64,000 bases of DNA from positions 25,033 to 89,032 of the forward strand of contig NZ_JIBT01000011.1 in NCBI RefSeq assembly GCF_001039575.1, given 5' to 3'. Origin of the DNA: Halomonas sp. PR-M31 (GTDB lineage Bacteria; Pseudomonadota; Gammaproteobacteria; Pseudomonadales; Halomonadaceae). A model generated the notes under the pieces. That model was given only the letters and a program-made list of their open reading frames with translations, was not told the origin of the DNA and did no database searches. Of the stretch, positions 47,259-56,210 are shown piece by piece (the first letter of the stretch is position 1; every line of letters begins with the position of its first letter). The position numbers were made by a program, and so were the translations under genes.

Positions 47259-47896
47259 GAATTAGTATCGCCCTTGAACAGCGGTTGCCGGGCATCCAAT
47301 CGATGGTTGAGTCGGCTGCCGTCCGGGGGTCGATCGAGGCTGATCGATCGACCAAATCCGACTGCTAGTAGCTCCACTAGCATCATTGCGGAAAGCCCCC
47401 AGATCACATGCTCGCCTTCCTGGTAGCTGGGTACGTAGAGCGATCGTTCACCGATCTGGATTACATCGGTATGGCTACGACGATCCTCGAGAAACATCGC
47501 CAGCGGCGCTTCGAAAATAACATCCAGCTCACCGAACTCCGGGCGCAGTGGCAGATCTGCGGGTATCACCCCCACAAAGGGTGTCACCCGAATGCCATGC
47601 AGCGAGATCAAATCGCTAAGACGCCCGAACAGCCTTACTTGCTTAGGCGCAAGGGCGATTTCTTCCTCGGCCTCGCGTAGAGCGGTGGTCAATAAATCGG
47701 GATCGTCAGGCTCGCGTTTACCCCCAGGAAAGGCGACCTGACCGCCGTGCTGTTTGAGATGGGCCGCCCGGCGGGTGAAGAGCAGCGTCGGTTCCGGGCG
47801 ATCGACGATAGGGATGAGTACCGCAGCCTGAGACAGGGCCAGTCCCAATTTGCGCGGTGTGTGTGCTTGCAGGCGTTCGTAGAGTTTCTCTAACAT
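47255..47896 (-). CDS. Nudix hydrolase, CoA pyrophosphatase (NudL-like)
   Basis: A 213-residue Nudix protein. The CoA-pyrophosphatase signature LLFTRRAAHLKQHGGQVAFP is followed directly by the Nudix box GGKREPDDPDLLTTALREAE with EEEIAL completing it. It would cleave CoA or its acyl derivatives to phosphopantetheine and ADP. The start at 47896 (MLEKLYERL) has GGAAGC upstream; the opening seven residues earlier is possible. It is divergent from another Nudix gene and convergent with the cis-prenyltransferase gene. Confidence 0.88.
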   Translation of the reverse strand: MLEKLYERLQAHTPRKLGLALSQAAVLIPIVDRPEPTLLFTRRAAHLKQHGGQVAFPGGKREPDDPDLLTTALREAEEEIALAPKQVRLFGRLSDLISLHGIRVTPFVGVIPADLPLRPEFGELDVIFEAPLAMFLEDRRSHTDVIQIGERSLYVPSYQEGEHVIWGLSAMMLVELLAVGFGRSISLDRPPDGSRLNHRLDARQPLFKGDTNS

Positions 47897-47968
47897 GGAG
47901 CTTCCATTGAGTTTCACTACTTGTACTCAGCCCCTGGAAAAGCGTCAAGTGACGCGCGTGAGGTATTA

Positions 47969-48526
47969 ATGAACTTCTGTAGCCATTGCGGGCATGCTGT
48001 ACGTTTCGCCATTCCTGAAGACGATGATCGGCCTCGCTATCTGTGTGACGCTTGCGGCACCATCCACTATCAGAATCCACGCATCGTTGCCGGCACTCTC
48101 CCCATTCGCGATGGCCGCGTACTCCTGTGCCGACGGGCCATTTCGCCGCGTAAGGGGTACTGGACACTACCCGCGGGCTACATGGAAAACGCTGAAACCA
48201 CCGTCGAGGCTGCAGCGAGAGAGACCCTGGAAGAAGCCTGTGCCAAGGTCAAGATTCACGATCTCTATACCCTGATCAACTTGCCGCATATCAATCAGGT
48301 CTACATGATTTTTCGTGCGGATCTAACCAGTGATTTTGCTTCAGGACCGGAAAGTCTTGAAGTGGCGCTGTTCGATGAACAGGACATTCCCTGGAACGAG
48401 CTGGCTTTCCCTACTATCGAACGCACTTTGCATCACTACTTCGGCGATCGCAAAGAAGGCGTCTTTCCTTTGCATATCAGTGATATCGGTCGTGACGATC
48501 GTGAACGCTACTTCGGCAGCGCCTGA
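47969..48526 (+). CDS. Nudix hydrolase with N-terminal zinc ribbon
   Basis: A 185-residue protein. The N-terminus carries two CxxC pairs (CSHCGH and CDACGT), a zinc ribbon as in NADH pyrophosphatase. The Nudix box is GYMENAETTVEAAARETLEE with ACAKV following. The overall layout (HYQNPRIVAGTLPIRDGRVLLCRR, YWTLPAGYMENAET) is that of ADP-ribose/NADH pyrophosphatase-type Nudix enzymes, and NADH, FAD or ADP-ribose are plausible substrates. The start at 47969 has GAGG upstream; the earlier opening at 47921 is unlikely. It is divergent from the CoA-type Nudix gene, with 72 bases between the starts. Confidence 0.87.
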   Translation: MNFCSHCGHAVRFAIPEDDDRPRYLCDACGTIHYQNPRIVAGTLPIRDGRVLLCRRAISPRKGYWTLPAGYMENAETTVEAAARETLEEACAKVKIHDLYTLINLPHINQVYMIFRADLTSDFASGPESLEVALFDEQDIPWNELAFPTIERTLHHYFGDRKEGVFPLHISDIGRDDRERYFGSA

Positions 48527-48682
48527 ACCGGCAGGCGCAACACAGGAAAAATGCGCACCAGCGCAGAAAATGTTGTGCAATAGTTCTACAGCTAGACTAA
48601 TCTGTATAGGCATTGTGCGGCACAGTGTGATGAAAGGAAAACCCATGATGCCGCAATCATTACTCTCGAGGAGTGAGCAGAA

Positions 48683-49195
48683 ATGAATGCTTATGCACGT
48701 ACGGCAACTCGGTGGTTCGGTACAGGATTGGCAGGGCTGATGCTTTCTGGTGCGGTATTGGCAGGCAGCGGAGGAGATAGCGAGAGAGACATCGTCGATA
48801 CGGCGGCAAGCGTGGGGGAGTTCAACACTCTGGTTGCGGCGGTAAAGGCAGCGGATCTGGTCGATACTCTCAAAGGAGAGGGGCCCTTCACCGTGTTTGC
48901 ACCCACGGATGATGCTTTTGATGCCTTGCCGGAAGGCACGGTAGAGGATCTTTTGAAGCCGGAAAACAAGGAGCAGCTGCAGAAATTACTGACCTATCAC
49001 GTCGTGCCGGAAGAGATGATGGCGTCGGATCTCAGTGATGGAGACTCGGTGACCACCGTCGAAGGAGGGGATCTGAGTATCTCCATGGAAGGCGAGACGG
49101 TAATGATCAACGATAATGCCAAGGTAGTGCAGGCGGACGTCGAGGCCAGCAACGGTGTGATTCACGCCGTCGACGCGGTGCTGATGCCCGAATAA
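48683..49195 (+). CDS. Fasciclin-domain secreted protein
   Basis: A 170-residue protein with an N-terminal signal peptide ([20 protein letters not shown]) and a single fasciclin domain of about 135 residues: [55 protein letters not shown] and a final [15 protein letters not shown]. Such proteins are usually extracytoplasmic and linked to adhesion or surface interaction; the role here is unknown. The start has a GAGGAG site. It is a single-gene unit ended by a strong bidirectional terminator. Confidence 0.9.
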   Translation: MNAYARTATRWFGTGLAGLMLSGAVLAGSGGDSERDIVDTAASVGEFNTLVAAVKAADLVDTLKGEGPFTVFAPTDDAFDALPEGTVEDLLKPENKEQLQKLLTYHVVPEEMMASDLSDGDSVTTVEGGDLSISMEGETVMINDNAKVVQADVEASNGVIHAVDAVLMPE

Positions 49196-49224
49196 GCAAA
49201 GATTCCAACGCCAGTATGGTCGTC

Positions 49225-49265
49225 AAAAACCGCCTCTCCATGCACATTTAGAGAGGCGTTTTTTT
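49225..49265. terminator. Bidirectional intrinsic terminator between fasciclin and NIF3-like genes
   Basis: Stem CGCCTCTC / GAGAGGCG (49231-49238, 49251-49258) flanked by AAAAAC on the left and TTTTTTT on the right. It works for both strands. Confidence 0.9.
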
Positions 49266-49269
49266 GAAC

Positions 49270-49581
49270 TCAGAAATCTGCCAGCTTCCATGCTTCATAG
49301 GCAGGCTCCTCATAAGGATGAGCGGCCTTGAGCCTGGCTACCGCATCTGCTATCACTTCATCGCTGCATACCAGCTCCACCTTTATCTCCTCCACGTGTT
49401 CCAGTTCGTCGACGCTACCGATGTGGGGTTCAGCGCCCTTGATCGGACGAAACTGTCCGCTGCCACGGGTCTGAAAGCAGCAGGCTTCATAATTGCCGAT
49501 GCGCCCCGCGCCACTCAAAAAGACCGCTTCCTTGACGGCTTCAGCCGCATCGAAAGGGACGAAAAAAGCCAATTTATACAT
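49270..49581 (-). CDS. NIF3-like / YqfO-type small protein
   Basis: A 103-residue protein of the CutA-like ferredoxin fold found as the inserted domain of NIF3 proteins. It reads FFVPFDAAEAVKEAVFLSGAG, then YEACCFQTRGSGQFRPIKGAEPHIG, and ends AVARLKAAHPYEEPAYEAW, where HPYEEPAY is the family signature. It is annotated as NGG1p-interacting factor 3 or hypothetical; the function is unknown. No full NIF3 metal-binding domain is attached. Confidence 0.85.
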   Translation of the reverse strand: MYKLAFFVPFDAAEAVKEAVFLSGAGRIGNYEACCFQTRGSGQFRPIKGAEPHIGSVDELEHVEEIKVELVCSDEVIADAVARLKAAHPYEEPAYEAWKLADF

Positions 49582-49749
49582 GAATTGCTCCAGAGATCGT
49601 GGGGTCTTTGAAATGCTGTTGAGAAAGAGTCGTGGTGATTTTCAAGCGCTAATTGGCCTGCGTAGCGTCAGGGATGATGGCATAATGGCGTCGGTATTTT
49701 AGGCAATGCGCCTGCAATTTTTCTTTCTGCGAACGAACGGGATATTACG

Positions 49750-50064
49750 ATGCTCAAGTGGCTCGCAATCGTACTGACGGGTCTGTTCGTCCTGCTGCAG
49801 TATAGCCTGTGGTTTGGCGAAGGGGGGCTGCGAGAGTTGGCCCATATTCGCAGCCGAACCGACGCGCTGGCCGCAGAGAACGCCCTATCTCTAGCCAATA
49901 ATCAGCGTTTGGCGGCAGAGGTCGTCGATCTCAAGAATGGGCTTGACGCCATCGATGAGCGGGCGCGTAGCGATATCGGCATGGTTCGCGAAGACGAGCA
50001 ATTTTTCTGGGTACCGGATGTAGAAACTCAAGGGGCTTCATCTTCTACCGGAGGGAAGCAGTGA
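49750..50064 (+). CDS. ftsB: Cell division protein FtsB
   Basis: A 104-residue bitopic protein with one N-terminal transmembrane helix (LAIVLTGLFVLLQYSLWF), then GGLRELAHIRSRTDALAAEN and a coiled coil with NNQRLAAEVVDLKNG. It ends with ERARSDIGMVREDEQFFWV. This is the standard FtsB layout, in which FtsB joins FtsL and FtsQ at the septum. It directly precedes ispD with a four-base overlap, as in many gammaproteobacteria. Confidence 0.94.
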   Translation: MLKWLAIVLTGLFVLLQYSLWFGEGGLRELAHIRSRTDALAAENALSLANNQRLAAEVVDLKNGLDAIDERARSDIGMVREDEQFFWVPDVETQGASSSTGGKQ

Positions 50065-50795
50065 CGGCCGAGAGATTATGGCTGATCGTGCCCGCCGCCG
50101 GTCAAGGTCAGCGTATGGGTGCCGATCGCCCCAAACAGTATCTTCCCATCGATGAAAAACCCGTTCTGGCCCATACCCTGGCACGCCTGCATCACGCTTA
50201 CCCCCAGGCATCACTGTGTTTGTGTCTGGATGAAAACGATGCCTGGTTCGATCCACGCTGGGTGCCCTTCAGCGATTGGCAACGGGTTGCCGGGGGCGCC
50301 GAACGAGTGAATTCGGTGTTGCAGGCACTTGACGATTTGGCCCGCTTGGCGTCTGAAGACGATCTGGTGCTGGTGCATGATGTGGCGCGTCCCTGTGTAC
50401 ACCCTGATGACTTGCAGCGTCTTCTTGAAACGCTTGTCGATGAGCCTATCGGGGGGCTTCTGGCGGTACCCGTAGCGGACACCATGAAGCGTGCGGATAA
50501 AGCGGGCAGGGTGGCTACCACCGAATCTCGAGATGGGCTTTGGCATGCATTGACGCCTCAGGGGTTTCGCTATGGCCTGTTGCGCGAGGCGCTTCACAGC
50601 GCGCTCGATAACGATATTCAAGTGACCGACGAGGCATCGGCTATCGAGGCCCAAGACCTGGCGCCCCGTCTGATTGCGGGTCGGCGTGACAACCTGAAGA
50701 TCACCCATCCGGAAGATCTGATGCTGGCGGCGCATATTCTAGCGGCCCAGGCGAAAGAGATCGCCAGGGGCGAGGTAGATGATTGCAATGAGTAG
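50061..50795 (+). CDS. ispD: 2-C-methyl-D-erythritol 4-phosphate cytidylyltransferase
   Basis: Third enzyme of the non-mevalonate isoprenoid pathway, joining methylerythritol phosphate with CTP. It has 244 residues. The nucleotide-binding motif is VPAAGQGQRMGADRPKQYL at the N-terminus. VLVHDVARPCVHPDDL and PVADTMKRADKAGRVATTESRD follow, and NLKITHPEDLMLA is at the C-terminus. A GTG start overlaps ftsB with GGAGGG upstream. It is next to ispF, the later enzyme of the same pathway. Confidence 0.95.
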   Translation: MTAERLWLIVPAAGQGQRMGADRPKQYLPIDEKPVLAHTLARLHHAYPQASLCLCLDENDAWFDPRWVPFSDWQRVAGGAERVNSVLQALDDLARLASEDDLVLVHDVARPCVHPDDLQRLLETLVDEPIGGLLAVPVADTMKRADKAGRVATTESRDGLWHALTPQGFRYGLLREALHSALDNDIQVTDEASAIEAQDLAPRLIAGRRDNLKITHPEDLMLAAHILAAQAKEIARGEVDDCNE

Positions 50796-50821
50796 GAGAT
50801 TGCTATGAATAGGGAACTTAC

Positions 50822-51331
50822 ATGATTCGTATCGGCCATGGATTCGATGTACATGCCTTCGGCGAAGGCGATCATCTGGTGATCGGAGGAGTGCGTATTC
50901 CCTATCGCCGCGGCTTCATCGCACATTCCGATGGAGATGTACTGATACATGCGGTATGCGATGCACTGCTCGGCGCTTGTGCCCTGGGGGATATCGGACG
51001 GCATTTTCCCGATACCGATCCGCGCTGGGCCGGCGCCGATAGTCGTGCCTTGCTGCGTCATGTGTTGAGCTTGGTAAAGGAAGCCGGCTATCGGCTGGGC
51101 AATCTGGATGCCACGGTCATCGCTCAGGCGCCCAAGCTGGCATCTCATATTGGTGCCATGAATGCCACCCTGGCAGCGGATCTGGAAGTGACCCTGGAGG
51201 CGGTCAACGTCAAGGCGACTACCAGCGAACGGCTGGGATTTACTGGTCGGGAAGAAGGAATGGCGGCAAATGCGGTGGTGGTGTTGTTCAAGCGTGACAC
51301 CATGGATGTCAACTCAGAGATGATGCGGTGA
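50822..51331 (+). CDS. ispF: 2-C-methyl-D-erythritol 2,4-cyclodiphosphate synthase
   Basis: Cyclises the CDP-methylerythritol phosphate intermediate to the cyclodiphosphate. It has 169 residues. Metal ligands lie in [20 protein letters not shown], then [19 protein letters not shown] and [38 protein letters not shown] is the C-terminal signature. It is somewhat longer at the C-terminus than E. coli IspF. AGGGAA precedes the ATG. Its stop overlaps the GTG start of truD. Confidence 0.95.
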   Translation: MIRIGHGFDVHAFGEGDHLVIGGVRIPYRRGFIAHSDGDVLIHAVCDALLGACALGDIGRHFPDTDPRWAGADSRALLRHVLSLVKEAGYRLGNLDATVIAQAPKLASHIGAMNATLAADLEVTLEAVNVKATTSERLGFTGREEGMAANAVVVLFKRDTMDVNSEMMR

Positions 51332-52380
51332 CCGAAACGAGCGATGCCATCTGGCCACCTGTCTGGCCTTGCGCTCATGGCGGACCGCTTACCGATGGAG
51401 ATTATCGCCGGGCACCGGAGGATTTCTTCGTCGAGGAGTGTCTCGGATTCCAGCCGGAAGGTCACGGCGAGCATCTTTGGCTATGGGTGGAAAAACGCGA
51501 GTTGACCACGCTGGAACTGGCCCGACGGCTGGCCAGAGCCTGCGACGTGACGCCACGCCAGATGGGGTTTTCGGGAATGAAGGATCGGGTGGCGGTGACG
51601 CGCCAGTGGCTGTCGGTGCATCTGCCCGGACGTGAAGCACCGGCGGATCTCATCGGGCGCCTGGGGGATACGCCGGTACGGATTCTCGAGCAGCATCGTC
51701 ATCCCCGCAAACTCAAGCGGGGCGTTCATCGGGCCAATCGTTTCACCCTGCGGTTGAGCGGTGCGATCGTCGATCACCCCGCTCTAGAGCCGCACTGGCA
51801 AACGCTTTGCGAACGGGGTGTACCCAACTACTTTGGGCCCCAGCGTTTCGGGCCTGACGGGCGCAACCTGTTTCGTGCAAGGGACGTTCTGCGACGCGGT
51901 TGGCGCAAACGCGACGATCGGGAAGGCATGATGCTCTCGAGCGCCCGCAGCTATCTGTTCAACGAACTGCTTGCCCGGCGGGTAGCCGAGAACAATTGGG
52001 CCACGCCCCTTGCCGGCGATGTGCTGATGCTCGACGGCAGTGCCAGTCAGTTCGTAACGCAGCAGCATGATGAAACCCTTGTAGAACGAGCCTTAAGGCT
52101 CGACCTGCATCCTACCGGCGTGCTGTGGGGTACTGGCGGCTCTCTAGCACAGCATCAAGCTGTACGCTACGAGCAGCAACTGGGCGATAAGCATGCTGAT
52201 TTGTGCAAAGGGCTCGAAGGCGCCGGCGTACGCTTGGCCCGTCGAGCGCTTCGAGTCGTTCTCGGCGCGCCGACGGTGTCTCACGATGAAGACAATCTGG
52301 TCCTGGGTTTCGAGCTGCCGCGTGGGGCTTTTGCCACTGCGGTGCTACGAGAGCTGATCCGCCACCCGACGCTCATTTGA
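51328..52380 (+). CDS. truD: tRNA pseudouridine(13) synthase
   Basis: TruD-family pseudouridine synthase that modifies U13 of tRNA-Glu. It has 350 residues. The catalytic Asp is in [19 protein letters not shown]. Other features: the N-terminal [53 protein letters not shown], and a TruD insertion domain from about residue 155. A GTG start overlaps ispF. It is in the standard ispF-truD-surE order. Confidence 0.93.
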   Translation: MTETSDAIWPPVWPCAHGGPLTDGDYRRAPEDFFVEECLGFQPEGHGEHLWLWVEKRELTTLELARRLARACDVTPRQMGFSGMKDRVAVTRQWLSVHLPGREAPADLIGRLGDTPVRILEQHRHPRKLKRGVHRANRFTLRLSGAIVDHPALEPHWQTLCERGVPNYFGPQRFGPDGRNLFRARDVLRRGWRKRDDREGMMLSSARSYLFNELLARRVAENNWATPLAGDVLMLDGSASQFVTQQHDETLVERALRLDLHPTGVLWGTGGSLAQHQAVRYEQQLGDKHADLCKGLEGAGVRLARRALRVVLGAPTVSHDEDNLVLGFELPRGAFATAVLRELIRHPTLI

Positions 52381-52474
52381 TGACCGATTGAGGTTCGACG
52401 GATCGCTTATGGGCTATTTATGAACAACGAAAGCCGTTGCGACGATAAACGTCGTAACAACTTCAGGAGGAGCG

Positions 52475-53229
52475 ATGCGCAAGCTATTGCTATCCAATGA
52501 CGATGGGGTGCATGCCCCGGGCCTGCGGGCGCTCTATGACGCCTTGAACGCCCATGCACGACTGCGTGTAGTTGCGCCGGATCGGGACAAGAGCGGTGCC
52601 AGCAATTCCCTCACTCTGACTCGTCCCCTGGCACTCACGGCCCTGGACAATGGATTCTACAGCGTCGACGGGACGCCGGCGGACTGTGTCTATCTCGGGG
52701 TGAATGGGGTTTGGGACGAGAAGCCGGATCTGGTCATCTCAGGCATCAATCACGGCAGCAACCTGGGAGACGACGTACTTTATTCAGGCACCGTGGCGGC
52801 AGCATGGAGGGGCGCAACCTGGGCATGCCTGCCATTGCCATGTCCTTGGTCGGTTCGCGTCATTTCAAGACCGCGGGCCGGGTTGCCGCGAGCCTGGTGG
52901 GCGCGGCAGGATCGCTTTCACTGCCACCGCGCAGCCTGCTCAATGTCAATGTGCCGGATGTGCCCTGGGAAGAACTGCAGGGGTTTCGCGTGACCCGAAT
53001 GGGGTATCGTGGGCCGGCAACACGGCCGTTGGAGGTCAAGGACCCGCGCGGGCGGGTACGCTATTGGATTGCCGCTGCGGGCGACAATGCAGACGATGGG
53101 CCGGATACCGATTTCGCGGCCATCGAGGCAGGCTATGTGTCGATTACGCCGCTGCAGACCGATTTGACCCGACACACAGCGCTCAAAGACGTGCAAGGAT
53201 GGCTGGATGCGTTGTCACGAACCGGGTGA
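52475..53229 (+). pseudogene. surE: 5'/3'-nucleotidase SurE, frameshifted near 52803
   Basis: Survival protein SurE, a metal-dependent nucleotidase acting on nucleoside 5' and 3' monophosphates. The N-terminal [20 protein letters not shown] has the metal-binding DD pair. [15 protein letters not shown] and [20 protein letters not shown] follow, then the frame derails at AAAWRG. One frame over it reads [20 protein letters not shown] and continues to 53229 with [14 protein letters not shown] and [12 protein letters not shown]. One missing base in GCAGCATGG at about 52803 restores about 251 residues. AGGAGG precedes the ATG. It overlaps pcm by 23 bases, the normal surE-pcm arrangement. Confidence 0.92.
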
Positions 53230-53881
53230 GCTCAGCGGTATCGGCATGACCTCTCAGCGAACCCGGGATCGGATGATCGCGCGGTTGGTGGATGCCGGTA
53301 TCAGCAATCAACGGGTCCTGGAAATCATGGCCCGAGAACCGCGTCATTTGTTTTTGGATGAGGCGTTGTCTCATCGTGCCTATGAAGACACCTCCCTGCC
53401 CATCGGTCATGGACAAACGCTGTCTCAACCCTGGATGGTAGCGCGCATGAGTGAGCTGGTGTTAAAAGAAGAACCAACCCAGGTTCTGGAAATCGGTACC
53501 GGTTCGGGATATCAAACTCTGATTCTGTCAAGGTTGGTGAACAAGGTCTGGTCCCTTGAGCGCATCCGAGTGCATCATACTCGAGCGCGTTCTCGCCTGG
53601 CTCGTTTAGGGGCTTATAATGCCCGCTTGCGATTGAGTGATGGCGCTCATGGCTGGCCCGAGGCGGCGCCTTTCGATGTGATTTTGCTGACTGCCTGTGC
53701 AAGTGAGCTTCCTGAGGCATTATTGGCACAGTTGAGCGATACCGGCGTTCTCATTGCACCGCTGGAAGACAGTGACGGTAGCCAATGGCTGACTCGGGTG
53801 CAGCGCCACGGCAATGTTTATGAATATCAGCGGCTCGAGCAAGTGCGCTTCGTGCCGCTTCTGGAAGGGGTCATACGTTGA
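53207..53881 (+). CDS. pcm: Protein-L-isoaspartate O-methyltransferase
   Basis: Repairs isoaspartyl residues in aged proteins by methylating them with SAM. It has 224 residues. [15 protein letters not shown] is the substrate motif (GxGQTxSQP), [17 protein letters not shown] is the SAM motif, and [21 protein letters not shown] is the post-motif. The opening at 53207 lies within surE; an ATG at 53246 is an alternative start. It is followed by the DUF368 gene, whose TTG start overlaps the pcm stop. Confidence 0.93.
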   Translation: MRCHEPGELSGIGMTSQRTRDRMIARLVDAGISNQRVLEIMAREPRHLFLDEALSHRAYEDTSLPIGHGQTLSQPWMVARMSELVLKEEPTQVLEIGTGSGYQTLILSRLVNKVWSLERIRVHHTRARSRLARLGAYNARLRLSDGAHGWPEAAPFDVILLTACASELPEALLAQLSDTGVLIAPLEDSDGSQWLTRVQRHGNVYEYQRLEQVRFVPLLEGVIR

Positions 53882-54807
53882 AACGAGCGCTGGCGCTATT
53901 TCTCAAGGGAGCTGGGATGGGCGCCGCCGATGCGGTGCCAGGAGTATCCGGAGGCACAATTGCCTTCGTGACCGGCATCTATGAAGAGCTGATTTTCACC
54001 ATTCGTCGTTTCGGACCCGATGCCTTTGGTGCCTGGCGTCGACATGGCATGGCCGGGTTGATCGAACATCTTAATCTAGCGTTTCTGGTACCCTTGGTGG
54101 CAGGAATACTGGCGAGTCTGATTAGCGTGGCGCATCTGGTCACTTACTTGCTCGACGCGCATCCGGTACTGCTCAACGCCTTCTTCTTTGGGCTGGTGGC
54201 GGCCTCGGCAATCGTGGTGCGACGCCAGATCGATAGCTGGCGCTGGTGGTACCTGCTGCCGCTTGTCATCGGATTGCTATTGGCTCAAACGCTTCCCGCG
54301 GTGATGCCACTGATGGCGGGTTTCGGTGATTTGGTCCTGGTGGTGGGCGGGGCCATCGCCATCAGCGCCATGCTGCTTCCCGGCGTGTCCGGCAGTTTTT
54401 TACTACTGGCCATGGGGCTTTACGGTACGGTCATGGAAGGCATCAAGAGTTTCGATGTCGTCCTGATTCTGCAATTTGGCGCAGGCTGTGCCCTGGGCCT
54501 GTTCTTTTTCTCGCGCTTGCTTGCCTGGCTTTTTCGACATTTTCACGACCTCACGTTACAGCTTCTCGTCGGTTTCATCATAGGTTCGCTGCCTTTGCTC
54601 TGGCCTTGGCGGGAGCTGGTCAGTTATCGTCTCGGTCCCGATGAACAAATGATACCGCTCGACTATCGCTACCTGTTGCCCGGCGATTATGCGTCGCTAA
54701 CGGGTGATTCGGCTCAGCTACTGCCGGGGCTTGTACTCATGGCGCTGGGGCTGCTGCTGGTATTGATGGTCGGCGAGCGCTCCCCGTTATCTTCCGAAAA
54801 GGATTGA
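53878..54807 (+). CDS. DUF368 membrane protein (PopT-type polyprenyl phosphate translocase)
   Basis: A 309-residue membrane protein with about eight helices. The DUF368 signature is GMGAADAVPGVSGGTIAFVTGIYE at the N-terminus, with a symmetric second copy in SAMLLPGVSGSFLLLAMGLY, so the protein is an inverted-repeat transporter fold. DUF368 members have been shown to return undecaprenyl phosphate across the inner membrane (PopT). The start is TTG 53878, which overlaps the pcm stop; there is no better ATG that keeps the signature. It lies between pcm and nlpD. Confidence 0.88.
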   Translation: MKRALALFLKGAGMGAADAVPGVSGGTIAFVTGIYEELIFTIRRFGPDAFGAWRRHGMAGLIEHLNLAFLVPLVAGILASLISVAHLVTYLLDAHPVLLNAFFFGLVAASAIVVRRQIDSWRWWYLLPLVIGLLLAQTLPAVMPLMAGFGDLVLVVGGAIAISAMLLPGVSGSFLLLAMGLYGTVMEGIKSFDVVLILQFGAGCALGLFFFSRLLAWLFRHFHDLTLQLLVGFIIGSLPLLWPWRELVSYRLGPDEQMIPLDYRYLLPGDYASLTGDSAQLLPGLVLMALGLLLVLMVGERSPLSSEKD

Positions 54808-54813
54808 ATCCCT

Positions 54814-56082
54814 ATGCGCAAGGCTTTTCTCGTAACCGCACTGGCGCTTGGAGTCGCTGGCTGCGCCGGACCCAATACCAGTCCCGACGTACGCGATCTG
54901 TCCGTGGCTCGGGAGGCCCAGAGTGGCGAGAGTGTAACCGTTCAACAAGGCGATACCCTATATGGCATCGCCTGGCGACAGAACATGGATTTTCGCGATC
55001 TGGCCAAGATCAATGGCATCACGCCACCGTATCGCCTGCAGCCGGGACAGGTACTGCAGCTTGATGGAAATGGACAGGCTGCTCCTGATGGTGGCCCTGC
55101 CACAACGGATCCCCGCATGGCTCAAAATGGTGTGGCCGCCGGCGCTGCAGGGGCGGCAGGGGTATCCGGTACCCAGGCGCCGGATTGGCTGGCACCGGAC
55201 ACCGAGGCCATCGAGCGCAACCGGCGCTTGACCAGTCGTCCCATGGAGTCCTCCTCGAATGAATCTTCCCCCCAGGCAGCCTCGGCTCAGCCTGCACGAT
55301 CTTCCTCATCGAACGAACAAACGCCTGCCAATGCCGAACAAGGGCAAGGCACCGGCGGTCAAGGGCCGATCTACAATTACGGTACACCCGGGGCCGATGG
55401 GCAGTTGAGTGCCCAAGATCGTGCCGAGCGCGAGCAGTTGGCGCGTCAGCGTAACCAGGCCGCCTCGCAGCCGTCGGATCGCCAGAGTGCGGCCAGGAGC
55501 AACGAAAATGCCCAGGGCGCTTCACAAGACAACCAGCGAGGCACTCAGCAAGCCAATCAAACGGAGCGGCAACCTACAGCCAGCAATACACGGCCATCGG
55601 CTTCTTCGGAAGAAGCGACGGTTACTGGCCCGGCAGCGGACGCCGGCACGGCAGTGGCCGGCGGTGCGGATGCGCCCTCGGCCCAGCAGCGCACCTATAC
55701 CCCCGTGGAAGACGTGCCCTGGCAATGGCCTGTTGAGGGGCAGCTAGTAGGCCGTTTCAGCGATGGTTCAAGTATTACCGCGGGCATTGATATCGCGGGT
55801 CAAAAGGGGCAACCTGTCAAGGCAGCGGGTCCTGGCATCGTAGTCTACGCAGGCGATGGAGTACGCGGTTACGGCAATCTAATTCTACTCAAGCATAACG
55901 ATAGTTTCTTGAGTGCCTACGCTTACAACGACAGTCTCAAGGTGCGTGAAAACGACGTTGTCGAAGCCGGACAAGTGATTGCCACCATGGGCGATACCGA
56001 TGCCGATGGTGTCAAGCTGCACTTCGAGGTGCGTCAGGATGGCCAGCCTCAAGACCCTCTCAAGTTTCTACCGCGACGCTAG
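54814..56082 (+). CDS. nlpD: NlpD-family lipoprotein with LysM and degenerate LytM domains
   Basis: A 422-residue outer-membrane lipoprotein that activates amidase AmiC for cell separation. It has a lipobox in LALGVAGCAG, then a LysM domain (VQQGDTLYGIAWRQNMDFRD, INGITPPYRLQPGQVLQL), a long low-complexity Gln/Ser/Ala-rich linker at about 90-290, and a C-terminal M23/LytM domain (GIDIAGQKGQPVKAAGPGIV, HFEVRQDGQPQDPLKFLP). Zinc-ligand positions are not those of active peptidases (GIDIAG and AYAYND), as expected for an NlpD/EnvC-type activator. The linker is longer than in E. coli NlpD. It is upstream of rpoS, whose promoter usually lies inside nlpD. Confidence 0.93.
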   Translation: MRKAFLVTALALGVAGCAGPNTSPDVRDLSVAREAQSGESVTVQQGDTLYGIAWRQNMDFRDLAKINGITPPYRLQPGQVLQLDGNGQAAPDGGPATTDPRMAQNGVAAGAAGAAGVSGTQAPDWLAPDTEAIERNRRLTSRPMESSSNESSPQAASAQPARSSSSNEQTPANAEQGQGTGGQGPIYNYGTPGADGQLSAQDRAEREQLARQRNQAASQPSDRQSAARSNENAQGASQDNQRGTQQANQTERQPTASNTRPSASSEEATVTGPAADAGTAVAGGADAPSAQQRTYTPVEDVPWQWPVEGQLVGRFSDGSSITAGIDIAGQKGQPVKAAGPGIVVYAGDGVRGYGNLILLKHNDSFLSAYAYNDSLKVRENDVVEAGQVIATMGDTDADGVKLHFEVRQDGQPQDPLKFLPRR

Positions 56083-56210
56083 AGGGGGAATCTCATCGCA
56101 GGAAAAGGACGATCGTCGTGCTCCCGGAGTCGGCGATCGCGCCAGGACGGGTCATAAGAACAACAGAGCCGGTCAATGACTCTTTTCCACGCAGATAACG
56201 GGGTAGTGAC

